The notes below the pieces were generated by a model. The model was not told the origin of the DNA. It worked only from the letters and a program-made list of their open reading frames with translations, and searched no databases. Shown piece after piece: positions 1 through 10,014 of a DNA stretch of 64,000 nucleotides; position 1 is the stretch's first letter; each line of letters starts with the position of its first letter. The DNA lies in the NCBI GenBank assembly GCA_030374765.1, contig JARGXX010000088.1, positions 2,542,001-2,606,000 of the forward strand. Reading direction: 5' to 3'. The position numbers and the translations under genes were made by a program. This stretch comes from Agarophyton chilense. Its lineage: Eukaryota; Rhodophyta; Florideophyceae; Gracilariales; Gracilariaceae.

Positions 1-69
1 CTCGGAGGGTTCAACCCTCATTCTATGAGTTGCATCTTCAAGTATCCCCTGATTGGGCGTTGCTCTACA
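1..69 (-). repeat. 3' LTR of element 1 (partial)
   Basis: Bases 1-69 repeat 10869-10937. The inner boundary is set by a purine-rich tract on the minus strand followed by TGTAGAG, the canonical TG start of the LTR. The rest of this LTR lies outside the window. Confidence 0.9.
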
Positions 70-70
70 T

Positions 71-83
71 CTCCCCCTCCTTA
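71..83 (-). other. Polypurine tract (3' PPT) of element 1
   Basis: On the minus strand TAAGGAGGGGGAG lies one base before the LTR start. This is the expected place and composition for the primer of plus-strand DNA synthesis. The same 13-mer occurs twice more inside pol (3612-3624 and 6771-6783). Confidence 0.85.
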
Positions 84-148
84 AGACGAGGAAGAACATT
101 CCGAGCCGCGGGTGTCTAACTTTCTGATCACTATACATACTTCCCCCA

Positions 149-2004
149 ATGGGGTCCTTCACCACTTCTGAGGATCGCCACAAAACCGGCACATCGGTAC
201 AACTTTCTTCTACTCCTCCGACTTTCGGCGATAAGCAACTTCTCGCAACAGCTGTCTCAACCAGCCTTCTTAAGGGAATGAACCCATACGTCATCAACCC
301 AATCTCGGGGCCGTCGGCCTCCGCGCCGGCGGACAACGAAGCTCCCCAGCAGGGTGGATATTTCTCCGGTTTTGATGCGGCTCCGTCGGGTACCGAACCT
401 TCCGCCTCGGCGAGCAACCGACATCCTCAGGAGGATTTGGACATTAACACGGTGGCGTGGAACTCCGCTCATGCGATGCTCTTGGTAGCAAACTCCAGAG
501 GTTGGATCTCAAACGAATCCTTTCGAAGGTAGAGTCCCCTTACCGATCCGGTGATGTATTCCCGCGCTCCGTGGTTCCATCCGACAGCGGTTCGCGACGA
601 TGAGCTCATCGACTCCTACGTGGAGGACGGCTTATTTCCGGGTGGCCTACCTATCGAAGTTGTACGTTCTCCCGATTGGAGGGCGCGGGTAGCCATAGAG
701 CCTCAGTATCTATACCGCGGTCGCGGGGAGTCCCTGGACAAGGCGCGTGCAGCGATGGCGGCTCTGGCCTACCAGCGATTGGAGAGGTCACGTTTTGACC
801 ATCTGGTTCCCCCGGAGTACGGGTTCGATGTCGCCTATTACCGCACGTACAGTAAGGTCTCCTACGGGGATAACCTGGCAGCCTTTCCCGAAGCCGAGTT
901 CCGCGGACCGGGTTTTCCTCTCCGAGAAGATATGCTCCAATGGAGTCGTCCCATCCTTCGGGCTGAATTCAGGTACCTTCAACGGCAGTTTACCAAGTAT
1001 GAGTTCGATCGACGCGTGCGCTTCGAGCGCCGCTCGCGCTCCCGTTTCGGGTTCCTTGTCCCGTATCCTCACGTGGAACTGGAGCGTATCCGTAACACGG
1101 CGAAGGTTGGGCGATTCGTGCCCCTTCCAGCTTGGTGGAGTAAGGTCGAGGTCCCCCGAGGGTGCTTTGGTGAACTGCCCCGTGCATCTACTATATCGGG
1201 TCTCGTTTGATGCACGACCCGAACTCGGGATACTGGGCCCTCGTTGCAGCCGAGTGGGCAGCCCGCGTAGCGGCGCACCTCCTCTGGGATGCTTATGACC
1301 ATTTCCGTATCTGGTATATTCCTCCGATGCTACGGACCATCATGCGTCAGATCGACCTTGTCCCAGCGTTGGGTTCGGTCAGCAACGTGCAGGACCTGTA
1401 TCCAGTCTTGGACGTGATCGACAACACCCAATGGGATCGACTTCCAGTGGGAAATCAGCCCGCAGGGGAAGGATCCGCTCGAGACAAGTCTCCTGGCCGG
1501 TACGATCCGGGCTCCGGTAACTGGGTCTATTACAATCCCTTCGAAGGGGTTCGCATCAGCGCGGCGCAAGCACGGGCGCTGATGGACCCGCCTCGACCGA
1601 TGCCGGTGGGACACCCGACGGGGTTCATTTATACCGACGATTACGAGTACGGGCCTCCAGTAGACCTGGACGATCCAGCGTTGGATAACGACACGCCAGC
1701 TCCTAGTGGAGTACTCCCTGTGGAGCCATCTGCACCCTTCCAACCAGTGGGAACGACCTCAGCTGCGGCGGCGAATGCATCCGGTGGCGGTTCATCTGCT
1801 CCCCCCGGGTGGGGTGTGAACACCCTTGCGCAGGCGCCGGTTGCCACTCCGCAAGCGGATAGTGTGCGACAAGGCCTCGTGAACGCGGGCATTCCGATTC
1901 CCCCGGGTATGACGGATGTGAACCAGATGTTGGCTTTCGCCTCGGCGTACCATCAGAGTCAGAATCCCAACGGTGGGGCGGGTCCCTCCTCGGGCTTTCC
2001 GTAG
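149..2004 (+). pseudogene. Antisense accessory ORF of element 1, about 618 codons, one stop and one frameshift
   Basis: This frame is opposite to gag-pol and fills the space between the chromodomain and the 3' LTR. Its ATG at 149 is 80 bases inside the LTR boundary. It is open to a TAG at 530-532 and continues in the same frame to 1210. A shift near 1160-1185 leads into the frame that ends at 2004. The predicted protein aligns collinearly with the equivalent frame of element 2 (40250-38382, minus). Shared blocks include GYFSGF, RAPWFH-TAV-D-EL, SRFGFLVPY, VPL--WW--VEV-RGC, EWA-R-AA--LW-AYD and NP[FW]E followed by [IV]SAA/SEA. The last part is Pro/Ala/Gly-rich. I recognise no domain, signal peptide or membrane span. 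Antisense extra ORFs are known in some plant Ty3 elements; a relation to those is untested. Confidence 0.75.
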
Positions 2005-2405
2005 TTCCGCCTTCGGGCAATTGTAGAGTCCATAGCTTGGCGACAATAGTAAACTTCTGATATTTGCATAACTTCTTTTCTTATTCCTTCCTAGGATCTT
2101 AACTTCTACTTCATCTTCTTCATTCCTTCTTAGGATCTTCTTCATCTTCGTCTTCATCTTCTTCCCTTCCTAGGGTCCAATCTTCTTCTTAATCTTGTTC
2201 TCCACTTCGTGGGTCTTCTTTTCCTTTTTCATCATAAACTGTCCCGATAACCGGTGCTGTGTTCCCCGGTTAACGGCGCTAGGCCGAGTGCCAGTAGACA
2301 TTCCCTCTCAATACGTGTTCCTCGGGATACTCTCCTCAATTCCTCTTCAGAGGTCCAACATCTTCCTCACTTCGAGGTCCCATCCACACCAGTTCCCGTG
2401 GTGGC

Positions 2406-2768
2406 TTACCCGACTTGGGCACGATCCAGATTTGGAGGCAAGGTTACCCGAGCGCGTCGGTGATAGGATAAAACCTTAGACCTCGGAAGGTGCTCAATGG
2501 GTTCCACTGTATCCTCATCAGGCGAGAAACCGTACCATCGGACTTGGTAGCGAACTTCTCCCTCGGGGGTGTAGATGTGACGCACGATGCGATCGATAAC
2601 GAATTCCTGCGGGTAAACTTTTCCCTGTTCGGGCTTCTCTTCAATCTTGGAACGCTCTAGTTCCCTTGAGGGTGTCAACGTAGGGTCTAGACACACCCCG
2701 GTGGGTTCTTTTCCGTGTTGCGAGCGGGTCTCAGCACTTCGTCCGAACGGCGCCGAGTGGCCTGTGGG
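2406..2768 (-). pseudogene. Chromodomain of element 1, separated from pol by in-frame stops
   Basis: The peptide contains EFVIDRIVRH, then RYQVRWYGF and EPIEHLPRSKV, the three-strand plus helix pattern of a chromodomain. Chromodomains in such elements bind histone marks and steer integration. It is in the same reading frame as pol (3222-7766), but the Pro/Ser/Arg-rich linker between them holds at least six in-frame stops, including TAG at 3222 and TAG at 2769-2771. Element 2 has the same domain at 37972-38166. Translation as part of the polyprotein is unlikely in this copy. Confidence 0.85.
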
Positions 2769-3221
2769 CTACGTTGTAACTTCCGTCTACGGAATCAAAA
2801 CGGCCCAGTTTTGGGTTCGCCTTAAAGCTGAGATCTTCCCGATAACAACGGTGTTCTTAGATTCCGTGACGGTTGAGAAACCGCGACGCGGTAGCGTCTC
2901 CGATCTCAGGAGGGTAAGACTTCAACGTCAACCCGAGCTACGGGGACGAAGGTTGCTCCCGTGCAACGCGCCGTGCGACGGAGGCGGTTTGCGCGACGGT
3001 TGGTCGTCAGAGCCTTTTGATTGGCTCGGTGCCATTCGACGTGTGCCACACAAATGCGCAGGCGCCCCGTGTCGGTTGACCGTTCTTTGTGCGGGAAAAT
3101 CTGCATATGCGGATGTGAGGTGGCGCTTTCGACACGCGCTAGCACTCTCCTGAGCTGTCCCCGACGGGTCTCACTCATTTCTTTCCCATTTCTGAGGGTT
3201 CCAGTGTCTCCATAGGAGTTC

Positions 3222-6200
3222 CTATTCCCATTCCATAACGGAGAGCCAAATTTGGTCAACCTCGTCGTCGAGATCTTCCCCGTGCGGGTCCGCTGACACA
3301 GCTCGTTCCCGAGAAAGCGGGGTTTGAGTGTGCGACACCTCATTGTCTCGTCCGCGGCGGCGGGTGATCGTCGGCTCTGTAGGCGTTCCCGGTGCGGAGT
3401 TCTCCACACGACTCTCTCTAGGCGGGGTTTCGTCATCTTTTCTGACGTCGTGCTCGGCTGGGTCGGCGGTGATGTCGCTACCCATACGCTGGGGTTGTGA
3501 CTTCTCTTTCGCCGGCTCGGTCGGGCTCGCCGTCTCACTATGAGAACTAGATTCCCTGTTAGGGCGACTGGCTGACGCCGAAACATCGTGCTGCGAAGGG
3601 ACTAAGTCCTCCTCCCCCTCCTTAGGCGGAGAGCCAGGAGGCTTGATTACCTCCGGTGGGGGAGTAACTCTGTAAGAGTTCGTTGACTGGGCCCTTGAGG
3701 GAGCGGGCCCAGGTTCGGGAGTATCCGAAGTTTCCGGTAGGTCTGTTAAACCACGTTCCGGGTGCGGAAGTATAACGGGGCGGGTGTTCGAATCTCCGCC
3801 TGACGGGTTAACTTCCGTTGAATCATCCCCTGTGGAGGGCGTTGGTGCCGACACCACTTCCACATTTGGGTTGGGCGCTCGTGTGATGCGGTCCCTGGGG
3901 ATCCGTTCGTGGCGGTTAGCGATATCCAATACCACCGTGTCCGGGTCTACAGAAACCACACGATAGGGTCCGTCCACAATTGGCGAAATCTTGTGCCTAC
4001 GTTCCTTTTCAGGATTGTAGTATTCCTTTCGAAGGAAGACGAAGTCGTCGGGCTCCACCTGAGGTAGAGGTTTGCGAACCCGATTGTAAAAGTCCTTCTT
4101 GTAGGCGCGTTGAGCTTTGTCCATTGCTTTCCGGGCTATCGGCACCATCTTCGTAAGCCACTCCCTCCAGGCTTCTCGGTACAATCCCGGTGACGGGTAC
4201 GTCGACAGCGTCGGTTGAGCCTCGATGGCGACCGGCGGCGGTGTCCTCGACAGTACCAGTTCGAATGGGGATAACGATGTAACCCGATGTACCTGGGTGT
4301 TGTATGCATACGTGATAGCGTCTGTGTACAAGTCCCAATTTTTGGGGTGATCCGCAACATACGATCTCAAAGCGTTGAGTATCGTGCGGTTAAACCTCTC
4401 CACCTGGCCATTCCCCTGAGGGTGATACGTAGTAACAAATAAATTCCTTACATCAAGGATTCGACATACATCCTGAAAGAACTTTGATGCGAGTTGCCCT
4501 CCGTTGTCGGATAACAACTGCACCGGCGGTCCATATACGAACACCCACTGGGTCACGAACGCTTGCGCGACGGTAGCGGCGGTGATCCGCTTCAGCGGCA
4601 CAGTTCTCGTTAGCTTAGAGAATCTGTCAGAAATGACAAGCAGATACCGATGACCTCGGGGCGTCCTGATAAACTTCCCTAGGATGTCTATGGCCACGAA
4701 TTCGAGTGGAGCCCGTGCCGGGAACAGCGTCAACTTCTTAGAGTGCTTCCGAAGTTTGACGTCATTCTTGGCGCAATTGGCGCAGGCCCGTCTGACGGCG
4801 TAACAATCGAATGTCATTGCCGGCCAGTAAAAGTCCCTTCTCAACGTGAGGTACAGTTTTCTTCCCCCGGGGTGGGCGCCAACCTTCACATAGTGAGTGA
4901 GGTGTAATACCCTCTGTTGTAGGGTGTGCGGCACCACTATCCTCGGGAGAGGTCCAACGGTCCTGATTAGGTAACCCTGATTGTCGTCCTCGAAAGGTAA
5001 CTGAAATCCTCCGTTGAGGCGAGCCCGAATCCGTGTACAGAATGGGTCGAGCTGTTGCTCGCGTATCATCTCCTCTGGAGAGATAGGTATAAAAGAGCCG
5101 GTCGGCGAATTCAGACTCTCGTTGACGAGTATATCGTCACAAACATCATCCGTCAGCGGTTGAGCTACTCCCTCGAGGTCCGATACCATAAAACACGGGA
5201 TGTCATCGTCCTCGTAGGGTTCCGTTTCCGCTGTGGTTCCCAAGCGGGATAGTGCATCAGCCTGAGTGTTCAGCTTCCCTTTCTTGTACAGGATCTCAAA
5301 GTCGAATTCCGACAGTCGGAGACGCCAGCGCATAAGGCGGCCCGAGGGTTCGGAGATCTCCAGGAGCCAACGCAAGCATGCGTGGTCCGTATGGACTTTG
5401 AAACGAGTACCCATCAGATAGGGGCGAAGTGTAGCTAAGGCCCACACAACGGCTAAACATTCTTTCTCGGAGACCGAGTAGTTCCTTTCATGGACATTCA
5501 GGGAACGTGACCAGTACCCAATAGGGTGACGTTCACCATCCTCAGAGAATTGGAACAGTGCACACCCTACTTGGTTTGCACTAGCATCGGTGTCCACTTC
5601 GTAAGGGAGCCCAGGATTGGGTAGAGCCAAGATTGGCGGTGATGTTACGGCATTCACCAGTGCCGTGAAGGCAGACGCTTCCGCGTCGCAAAAAGGTTCC
5701 AGTTCAACTGGTTGTCCCTTCGTCAGGAGCCTGTTGAGGGGGGTGGCAATATCCGCAAAGTTCGGGACGAATCGGCGATACACGTTACACAGACCTAAGA
5801 AGGATCGCAACTCCGTTTGAGTTTTCGGGTGTTTTGCTTCCTTCAAGGATTTCACTCGTACTTCATCGATTGAAAGCTGTCCGGGACGGATGATATGACC
5901 CAGATACTTAACCGAATCGGTGAAAAACTCGCACTTCTTGAGTTTCAAGGTGATTCCCGCGTCGCGGAGTATCTTCATTACGTCCCTGACGTGTTCGAAG
6001 TGGTCATCCAGGTTGTTGGAGAAGACAATAATGTCGTCTAAATACACTAGACACGTCCTCCACTTGAAGGGAGCCAACAGAATGTCTATCGCCCGTTGAA
6101 ACGTTGCGGGGGCATTTGTCAACCCAAAAGGCATCCTCCGAAATCGGAAAAGTCCTTGATGACACACGAAAGCCGTTTTGTCTCGATCTTCCTCCCTAAT

Positions 6201-7766
6201 AGGGACTTGCCAGTAGCCCGAATTGGCGTCGAGGTTAGAGAAAAGAGTAGCACTCCCAAGGGAGTCGATGTATTCGTCCATCCGAGGGATCGGGTACACA
6301 TCCTTAGTGGTTACCTCGTTCAGGCGTCTGTAATCGATGCAGAAACGCCACGATCCATCCGGTTTCGGAACTAACACCACTGGTGAGGCCCAAGCGGACT
6401 GGGCAGGTTCAATTACGCCCGCTTTAAGCATCTTCTCCACCTGAGATTTCTCCTCTTCCCGAGCTTTCGGTCCAGCCCTGTAAGGGTGTTGGGCAATAGG
6501 CCGAGTGTTCGGTAACAAGTCGATGCGGTGTTCTGTAATCCCAATAGTTCCAAGGGAACCATCCCACATGGGGCTAAATTCACGAAGCATGTGCCTCAGC
6601 TTCTCCCGATTAGATGCGGGTACATGGTTCAGATCCCATTTCTCCAATTCCTGAACAGGATCCGTCTGGTCTGCTCCTGTGATAGGGCCCGTAACCTCCT
6701 GAGGTTTAAAGTGTTCAGCGTGTGGAGCTACAGTCGTATGCTCACCGTCTTCCGCGATTTCGGCAGTGTCCTCCCCCTCCTTAGGGTCCGCCACACCAAG
6801 GACCTCTGCGATAGAGATATTTGTAGGTACGACTGCATGTGGGTGTGGAAGAACAGAACCCAGGATCTGGTGTTTGACCAAATGCTGCGTTGTCTTTCCA
6901 AAGTTGGCTACCAAAACCTTGAAAGGTTTATCCGGTTCCACGGAGACAACCCCATTCGCAAGGGCGAGTTGACGCCGCGTATACAGAGACGGGTTCGGTT
7001 GTACCACATGCACACCAATTTGCTTGGTAACAACTGTGACCCAAACCTGGGTTTCTGGCGGGATAGCCACTGACTTCGCAACCTTTACCCGTGTAGACAC
7101 CGGGTCCTTCTTCACAGATTTCTGTGCGACAGGGAGAGGAACGCGTGTTCGCGCTGCTCCCTGTAAGGGTTTACGAACGATTGGGATCGTAGACCCGTCT
7201 TCGAGTTCCACAGTTCTATTCCTAGGACGGATGGCTTCCACGAAGCGGTCGCAAAAGTCACAACCCAGTATGACTAGTGCTGCAAGTGACTTGCATACAA
7301 TAAACTCTAGCTGAACGAGATAGGAGCCTAACCTCACCATGAGGGAAATTGTACCCAGTGTCCGTAGCGGCTTGTTGTTCGCATCGGCGATATCCAAGCG
7401 TGGACCGGTACGAACTTGAACTCGGAGCAGCGGGGGTAACAATTCAACATGAATTAAGTTAGGAGCGGCTCCTGTATCCAGGACAGATATTTGACGAACC
7501 ATAAACTGGTTGGACAGGCCGAAGTCGGCGAATACTTTATAATTCCGCTTGGCCATTACCATAACTCGATCCGGAATACGGAGATTACGGGACCGTATCC
7601 ACGGGCGACGGAGGACACTAAAGTATCCCGAGTTAACGTCGGTGTCAGCCGTTCTCCTTGAAAGGATAGTCACAGCTGGGGAGCGAAGCTGGAGCGCCTC
7701 GGGCGTCTTCAACTCCGGCTTAGAAGACGCCCCTCCCGCAGGGGAGACTCCCAAGTTTAGTTTTTC
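3222..7766 (-). CDS. pol: Pol polyprotein of element 1 (PR-RT-RH-IN)
   Basis: A continuous frame of about 1,510 codons. The aspartic protease LDTGAAPN has its DTG at 7470-7478. The reverse transcriptase has YLDDIIVFS (YLDD at 6033-6044) and the FGLTNAPATFQ box. RNase H carries DTDAS and TDHACLRWLL. The integrase has a His/Cys zinc region ending CANC and core motifs AIDILG, SDNGGQ and GQVERFNR (D, D, E). The C-terminal tail is Pro/Ser/Thr-rich. There is no suitable ATG at the start. The frame overlaps the end of gag in the -1 phase at 7760-7766, so a Gag-Pol fusion by frameshifting is the likely route. The integrase tail runs into TAG at 3222. Confidence 0.93.
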   Translation of the reverse strand, partial: EKLNLGVSPAGGASSKPELKTPEALQLRSPAVTILSRRTADTDVNSGYFSVLRRPWIRSRNLRIPDRVMVMAKRNYKVFADFGLSNQFMVRQISVLDTGAAPNLIHVELLPPLLRVQVRTGPRLDIADANNKPLRTLGTISLMVRLGSYLVQLEFIVCKSLAALVILGCDFCDRFVEAIRPRNRTVELEDGSTIPIVRKPLQGAARTRVPLPVAQKSVKKDPVSTRVKVAKSVAIPPETQVWVTVVTKQIGVHVVQPNPSLYTRRQLALANGVVSVEPDKPFKVLVANFGKTTQHLVKHQILGSVLPHPHAVVPTNISIAEVLGVADPKEGEDTAEIAEDGEHTTVAPHAEHFKPQEVTGPITGADQTDPVQELEKWDLNHVPASNREKLRHMLREFSPMWDGSLGTIGITEHRIDLLPNTRPIAQHPYRAGPKAREEEKSQVEKMLKAGVIEPAQSAWASPVVLVPKPDGSWRFCIDYRRLNEVTTKDVYPIPRMDEYIDSLGSATLFSNLDANSGYWQVPIREEDRDKTAFVCHQGLFRFRRMPFGLTNAPATFQRAIDILLAPFKWRTCLVYLDDIIVFSNNLDDHFEHVRDVMKILRDAGITLKLKKCEFFTDSVKYLGHIIRPGQLSIDEVRVKSLKEAKHPKTQTELRSFLGLCNVYRRFVPNFADIATPLNRLLTKGQPVELEPFCDAEASAFTALVNAVTSPPILALPNPGLPYEVDTDASANQVGCALFQFSEDGERHPIGYWSRSLNVHERNYSVSEKECLAVVWALATLRPYLMGTRFKVHTDHACLRWLLEISEPSGRLMRWRLRLSEFDFEILYKKGKLNTQADALSRLGTTAETEPYEDDDIPCFMVSDLEGVAQPLTDDVCDDILVNESLNSPTGSFIPISPEEMIREQQLDPFCTRIRARLNGGFQLPFEDDNQGYLIRTVGPLPRIVVPHTLQQRVLHLTHYVKVGAHPGGRKLYLTLRRDFYWPAMTFDCYAVRRACANCAKNDVKLRKHSKKLTLFPARAPLEFVAIDILGKFIRTPRGHRYLLVISDRFSKLTRTVPLKRITAATVAQAFVTQWVFVYGPPVQLLSDNGGQLASKFFQDVCRILDVRNLFVTTYHPQGNGQVERFNRTILNALRSYVADHPKNWDLYTDAITYAYNTQVHRVTSLSPFELVLSRTPPPVAIEAQPTLSTYPSPGLYREAWREWLTKMVPIARKAMDKAQRAYKKDFYNRVRKPLPQVEPDDFVFLRKEYYNPEKERRHKISPIVDGPYRVVSVDPDTVVLDIANRHERIPRDRITRAPNPNVEVVSAPTPSTGDDSTEVNPSGGDSNTRPVILPHPERGLTDLPETSDTPEPGPAPSRAQSTNSYRVTPPPEVIKPPGSPPKEGEEDLVPSQHDVSASASRPNRESSSHSETASPTEPAKEKSQPQRMGSDITADPAEHDVRKDDETPPRESRVENSAPGTPTEPTITRRRGRDNEVSHTQTPLSRERAVSADPHGEDLDDEVDQIWLSVMEWE
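3612..3624 (-). other. Internal copy of the polypurine tract (candidate central PPT 1)
   Basis: The minus strand reads TAAGGAGGGGGAG, identical to the terminal tract at 71-83, and lies in the low-complexity C-terminal pol region. Element 2 has the same 13-mer at the equivalent place (37272-37284). Confidence 0.55.
6771..6783 (-). other. Internal copy of the polypurine tract (candidate central PPT 2)
   Basis: A second exact internal copy of TAAGGAGGGGGAG, between protease and reverse transcriptase. Element 2 has a decayed counterpart beginning TAAGGAGAGGGG at 34139 in the same protein context (KE-G motif). Confidence 0.5.
7757..7766 (-). promoter_or_regulatory. gag/pol junction with candidate -1 frameshift site
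   Basis: On the minus strand the gag frame reads AAA AAC TAA while pol is open in the -1 frame (GAA AAA CTA). The heptamer G AAA AAC (7766-7760) directly precedes the gag stop (7759-7757). Element 2 has the same heptamer and stop at 33159-33168. It resembles the A AAA AAC slippery class except for the first base. Confidence 0.6.
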
Positions 7767-9787
7767 GAAGCGGACTCCACCGAATTCGGTGCAGCTGCCT
7801 CGAAGGGGACCGGTTGTTCCCCGTTCGCGGGTACAAGTTCTGTATCCCTGTCAGCAAGGTGAGCTCGGAGTATCCTTTGTTACTCATAGGACCTACTCGG
7901 GACTAGAGCTTTTTCCTCAGGGGTCAGAGCCTCGTACTGAGCGATAATTCGGGAACCCTTCCGCAGGAGAAATGTGCAGTCTGGTGCTTTGTGACCACGG
8001 AGGTAACACAAATAGCAAATCAGCTCTGCCGGGTTCGGTTGTGGACGTGAATCCACGCGACGTGGTGCTGTATCTCTCCATCCGGGGCGAGGGAACCGAG
8101 CAGCGGTATTCGCAAAAGGTAGCGATGCGGCTGGCATCCTCCGTCCTTGGGTATAGAGCACAGGGTCTTCATACGTAGTCGGAGCGGATGTCGACGGCAA
8201 CTCAGACGTACCCATAGATTCGGGGTTACTTCCCATGAAGTGAATGTTATCATTGACCCCCACAGGGGCAGGGCCTTCTGCGAGTGACAAAGACGAGTTA
8301 CCTCCATCGGCGAGGAGTGCACGTGTCGGCCGACTCTTTCGGTTCTGCCGGGCACGGAGAGTATCCCCCTCAGCCTGGGCGTACTGAACCAGTTCCAAGT
8401 AGGTCAGCTTGCGCTTCTCTTCCCGATGTCGGGCAACCAATGCCCTTATCGAGGGGTCCAAACCATCCACAAACATGGTGCATCTCTCGTAGGCGGGGAA
8501 TACATTCCCGCATCGGTGAAACGCTTTATTCAAGCGAGTTGAATACACCGTTTCGGTTTCCATCGGCTTCTGCCGCGTATCCCTTAATGCAAGGATTGCT
8601 TCCTGAATCGCATTTCCAGTAGCGTATGACCTCAAGAGGTACTGCACCGCTTCGGGCCAGCACGTGACTCCCCCTTCCGAGGCTCGGGATGATCCACGGA
8701 CGGAGTTGAACTGGTCTTCAGCCATCCCCTTTAAGAAATAGGGTAATGCCAGATACGCTTGCGCTTCACTCATACCGAGGATGTCAGCCTCCTGGACGAA
8801 TCTCGCAAGGAAATCGAGCACCAGAATTGGGTCTGTTCCTGTGAACTCCCTCTTCTGTAGGGTGATGCTCAGCCTTTTGATGTAGTCCTTGACCTTACCC
8901 GTTCCGCGGGATGTTCGATCTCCCGAAGGGTTATCCAACAGGTAATAGCAGTACGATAGCAGCTTCCGATAGAGAGGAATCGTCGGCTTCAGCTCCCTTA
9001 ATCCAAGGTGTTTCCTACCCTTCTTCCGGGTACGGATTGTCCCTTGAGAGGTGTAAGTAGCCTTCGACCGAGTCGCCCGGGATGACCGGCGTCCATCTTC
9101 ACTATCCGAAGATTCGGAGGACGAACTCGATGACGAGCGATTGGGATCGGAATCCGATAAGTCCTCTTGGAGGTGAACCCTCTTCTTGGACTTGCGGCGG
9201 TCCCGTTTAGCGGAGCGGTGTTCTTCGTCTTCCGAAACGTCGGGTTTATCCTTCGAGGCTTCTGTGTCTCCGTCTATACGGATAATGGCCTCGAGGGTGT
9301 CCAGCCGAGCTCGGAAGCGTTCCGCTTGCACGCGGTGTTCCTCCACGAGGCTCCGGTACTCCTGGATAAAGACCCCTGGGGTACCAAAGCTTTCCAAAAG
9401 AGAGTTCACATCCCTCCTCAGGGTACGAATGTCATCGGCGACTCCCCGCACCTGGGCGTCCTCCACCTTGCGGCGGAGGGTAGTAACCTCCTGAAGGAGC
9501 TCGACGTGAGCCGCGTTGGCGATATCGATTCGAGTCTCCAGGCGCTGTAATTCAGGGTCGGCCCGACTTCGGGGTGCTGCTGAGGGGGTCTCCACCACTG
9601 GAGCTGGGCCCACAGCCACGACCTCTCGAGGACCTGAAACCACTGAGGGTGCTCTCCGAGTGTCCGGATCAATACCGGAATCGTTCCGGACTTCGGGAAT
9701 TGAGTTCCTCGACCTAGGCGGGGCCGGGGGCACTGAATCCGCTTGACGGTTCGATCCAGTCCTGGAACCACGGGTAGGCGGCGACAT
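7757..9787 (-). CDS. gag: Gag of element 1 (one nonsense codon near the end)
   Basis: The ATG at 9787 starts a protein with a Pro/Ser/Arg-rich N-terminus and a predicted coiled coil (LQRLETRIDIANAAHVELLQ region). An acidic Ser-rich stretch (SSSSSSSESSDSED) is followed by a capsid-like region with ILVLDFLARFV and CWPEAVQYLLRSYATGNAIQ. The C-terminal zinc knuckle CYLCYLRGHKAPDC fits C-x2-C-x4-H-x4-C. TAA at 7880-7882 interrupts the frame after the knuckle. Beyond it the frame stays open and similar to element 2 until AAA AAC TAA at 7757-7759, so the TAA at 7880 looks like a mutation. Gag forms the virus-like particle and packages RNA. Confidence 0.92.
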
Positions 9788-9995
9788 GCTGCAGACACGA
9801 CACCGACGATTCGGGGTAACGATGAAATTCGATCACGAGATTCCCGGAGAACGGATGACGTAACACAAAACAAAAATAAAAACCAATTCCACCCTTTCCA
9901 AAGGGGACCACTACAACAAATCTTCACGACGGTGCTTCCTCTTCCAAGAGATATTCCAACACGTGGATGACCAACCCAAAAGTCCGAGAACGGAT

Positions 9996-10012
9996 TCTAA
10001 GTCGGGAGACCA
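9996..10012 (-). other. Primer-binding site of element 1
   Basis: Two bases inside the 5' LTR the minus strand reads TGGTCTCCCGACTTAGAA. It starts with TGG as expected for pairing with a tRNA 3' CCA. The same 18 bases occur next to the 5' LTR of element 2 (30946-30963). I could not assign the tRNA. Confidence 0.75.
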
Positions 10013-10014
10013 CT

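Noticed and set aside
747-1298. Long plus-strand frame overlapping the antisense ORF of element 1
   Set aside because: It is in another frame and has no counterpart in element 2, while the 551-1210 frame aligns with element 2.
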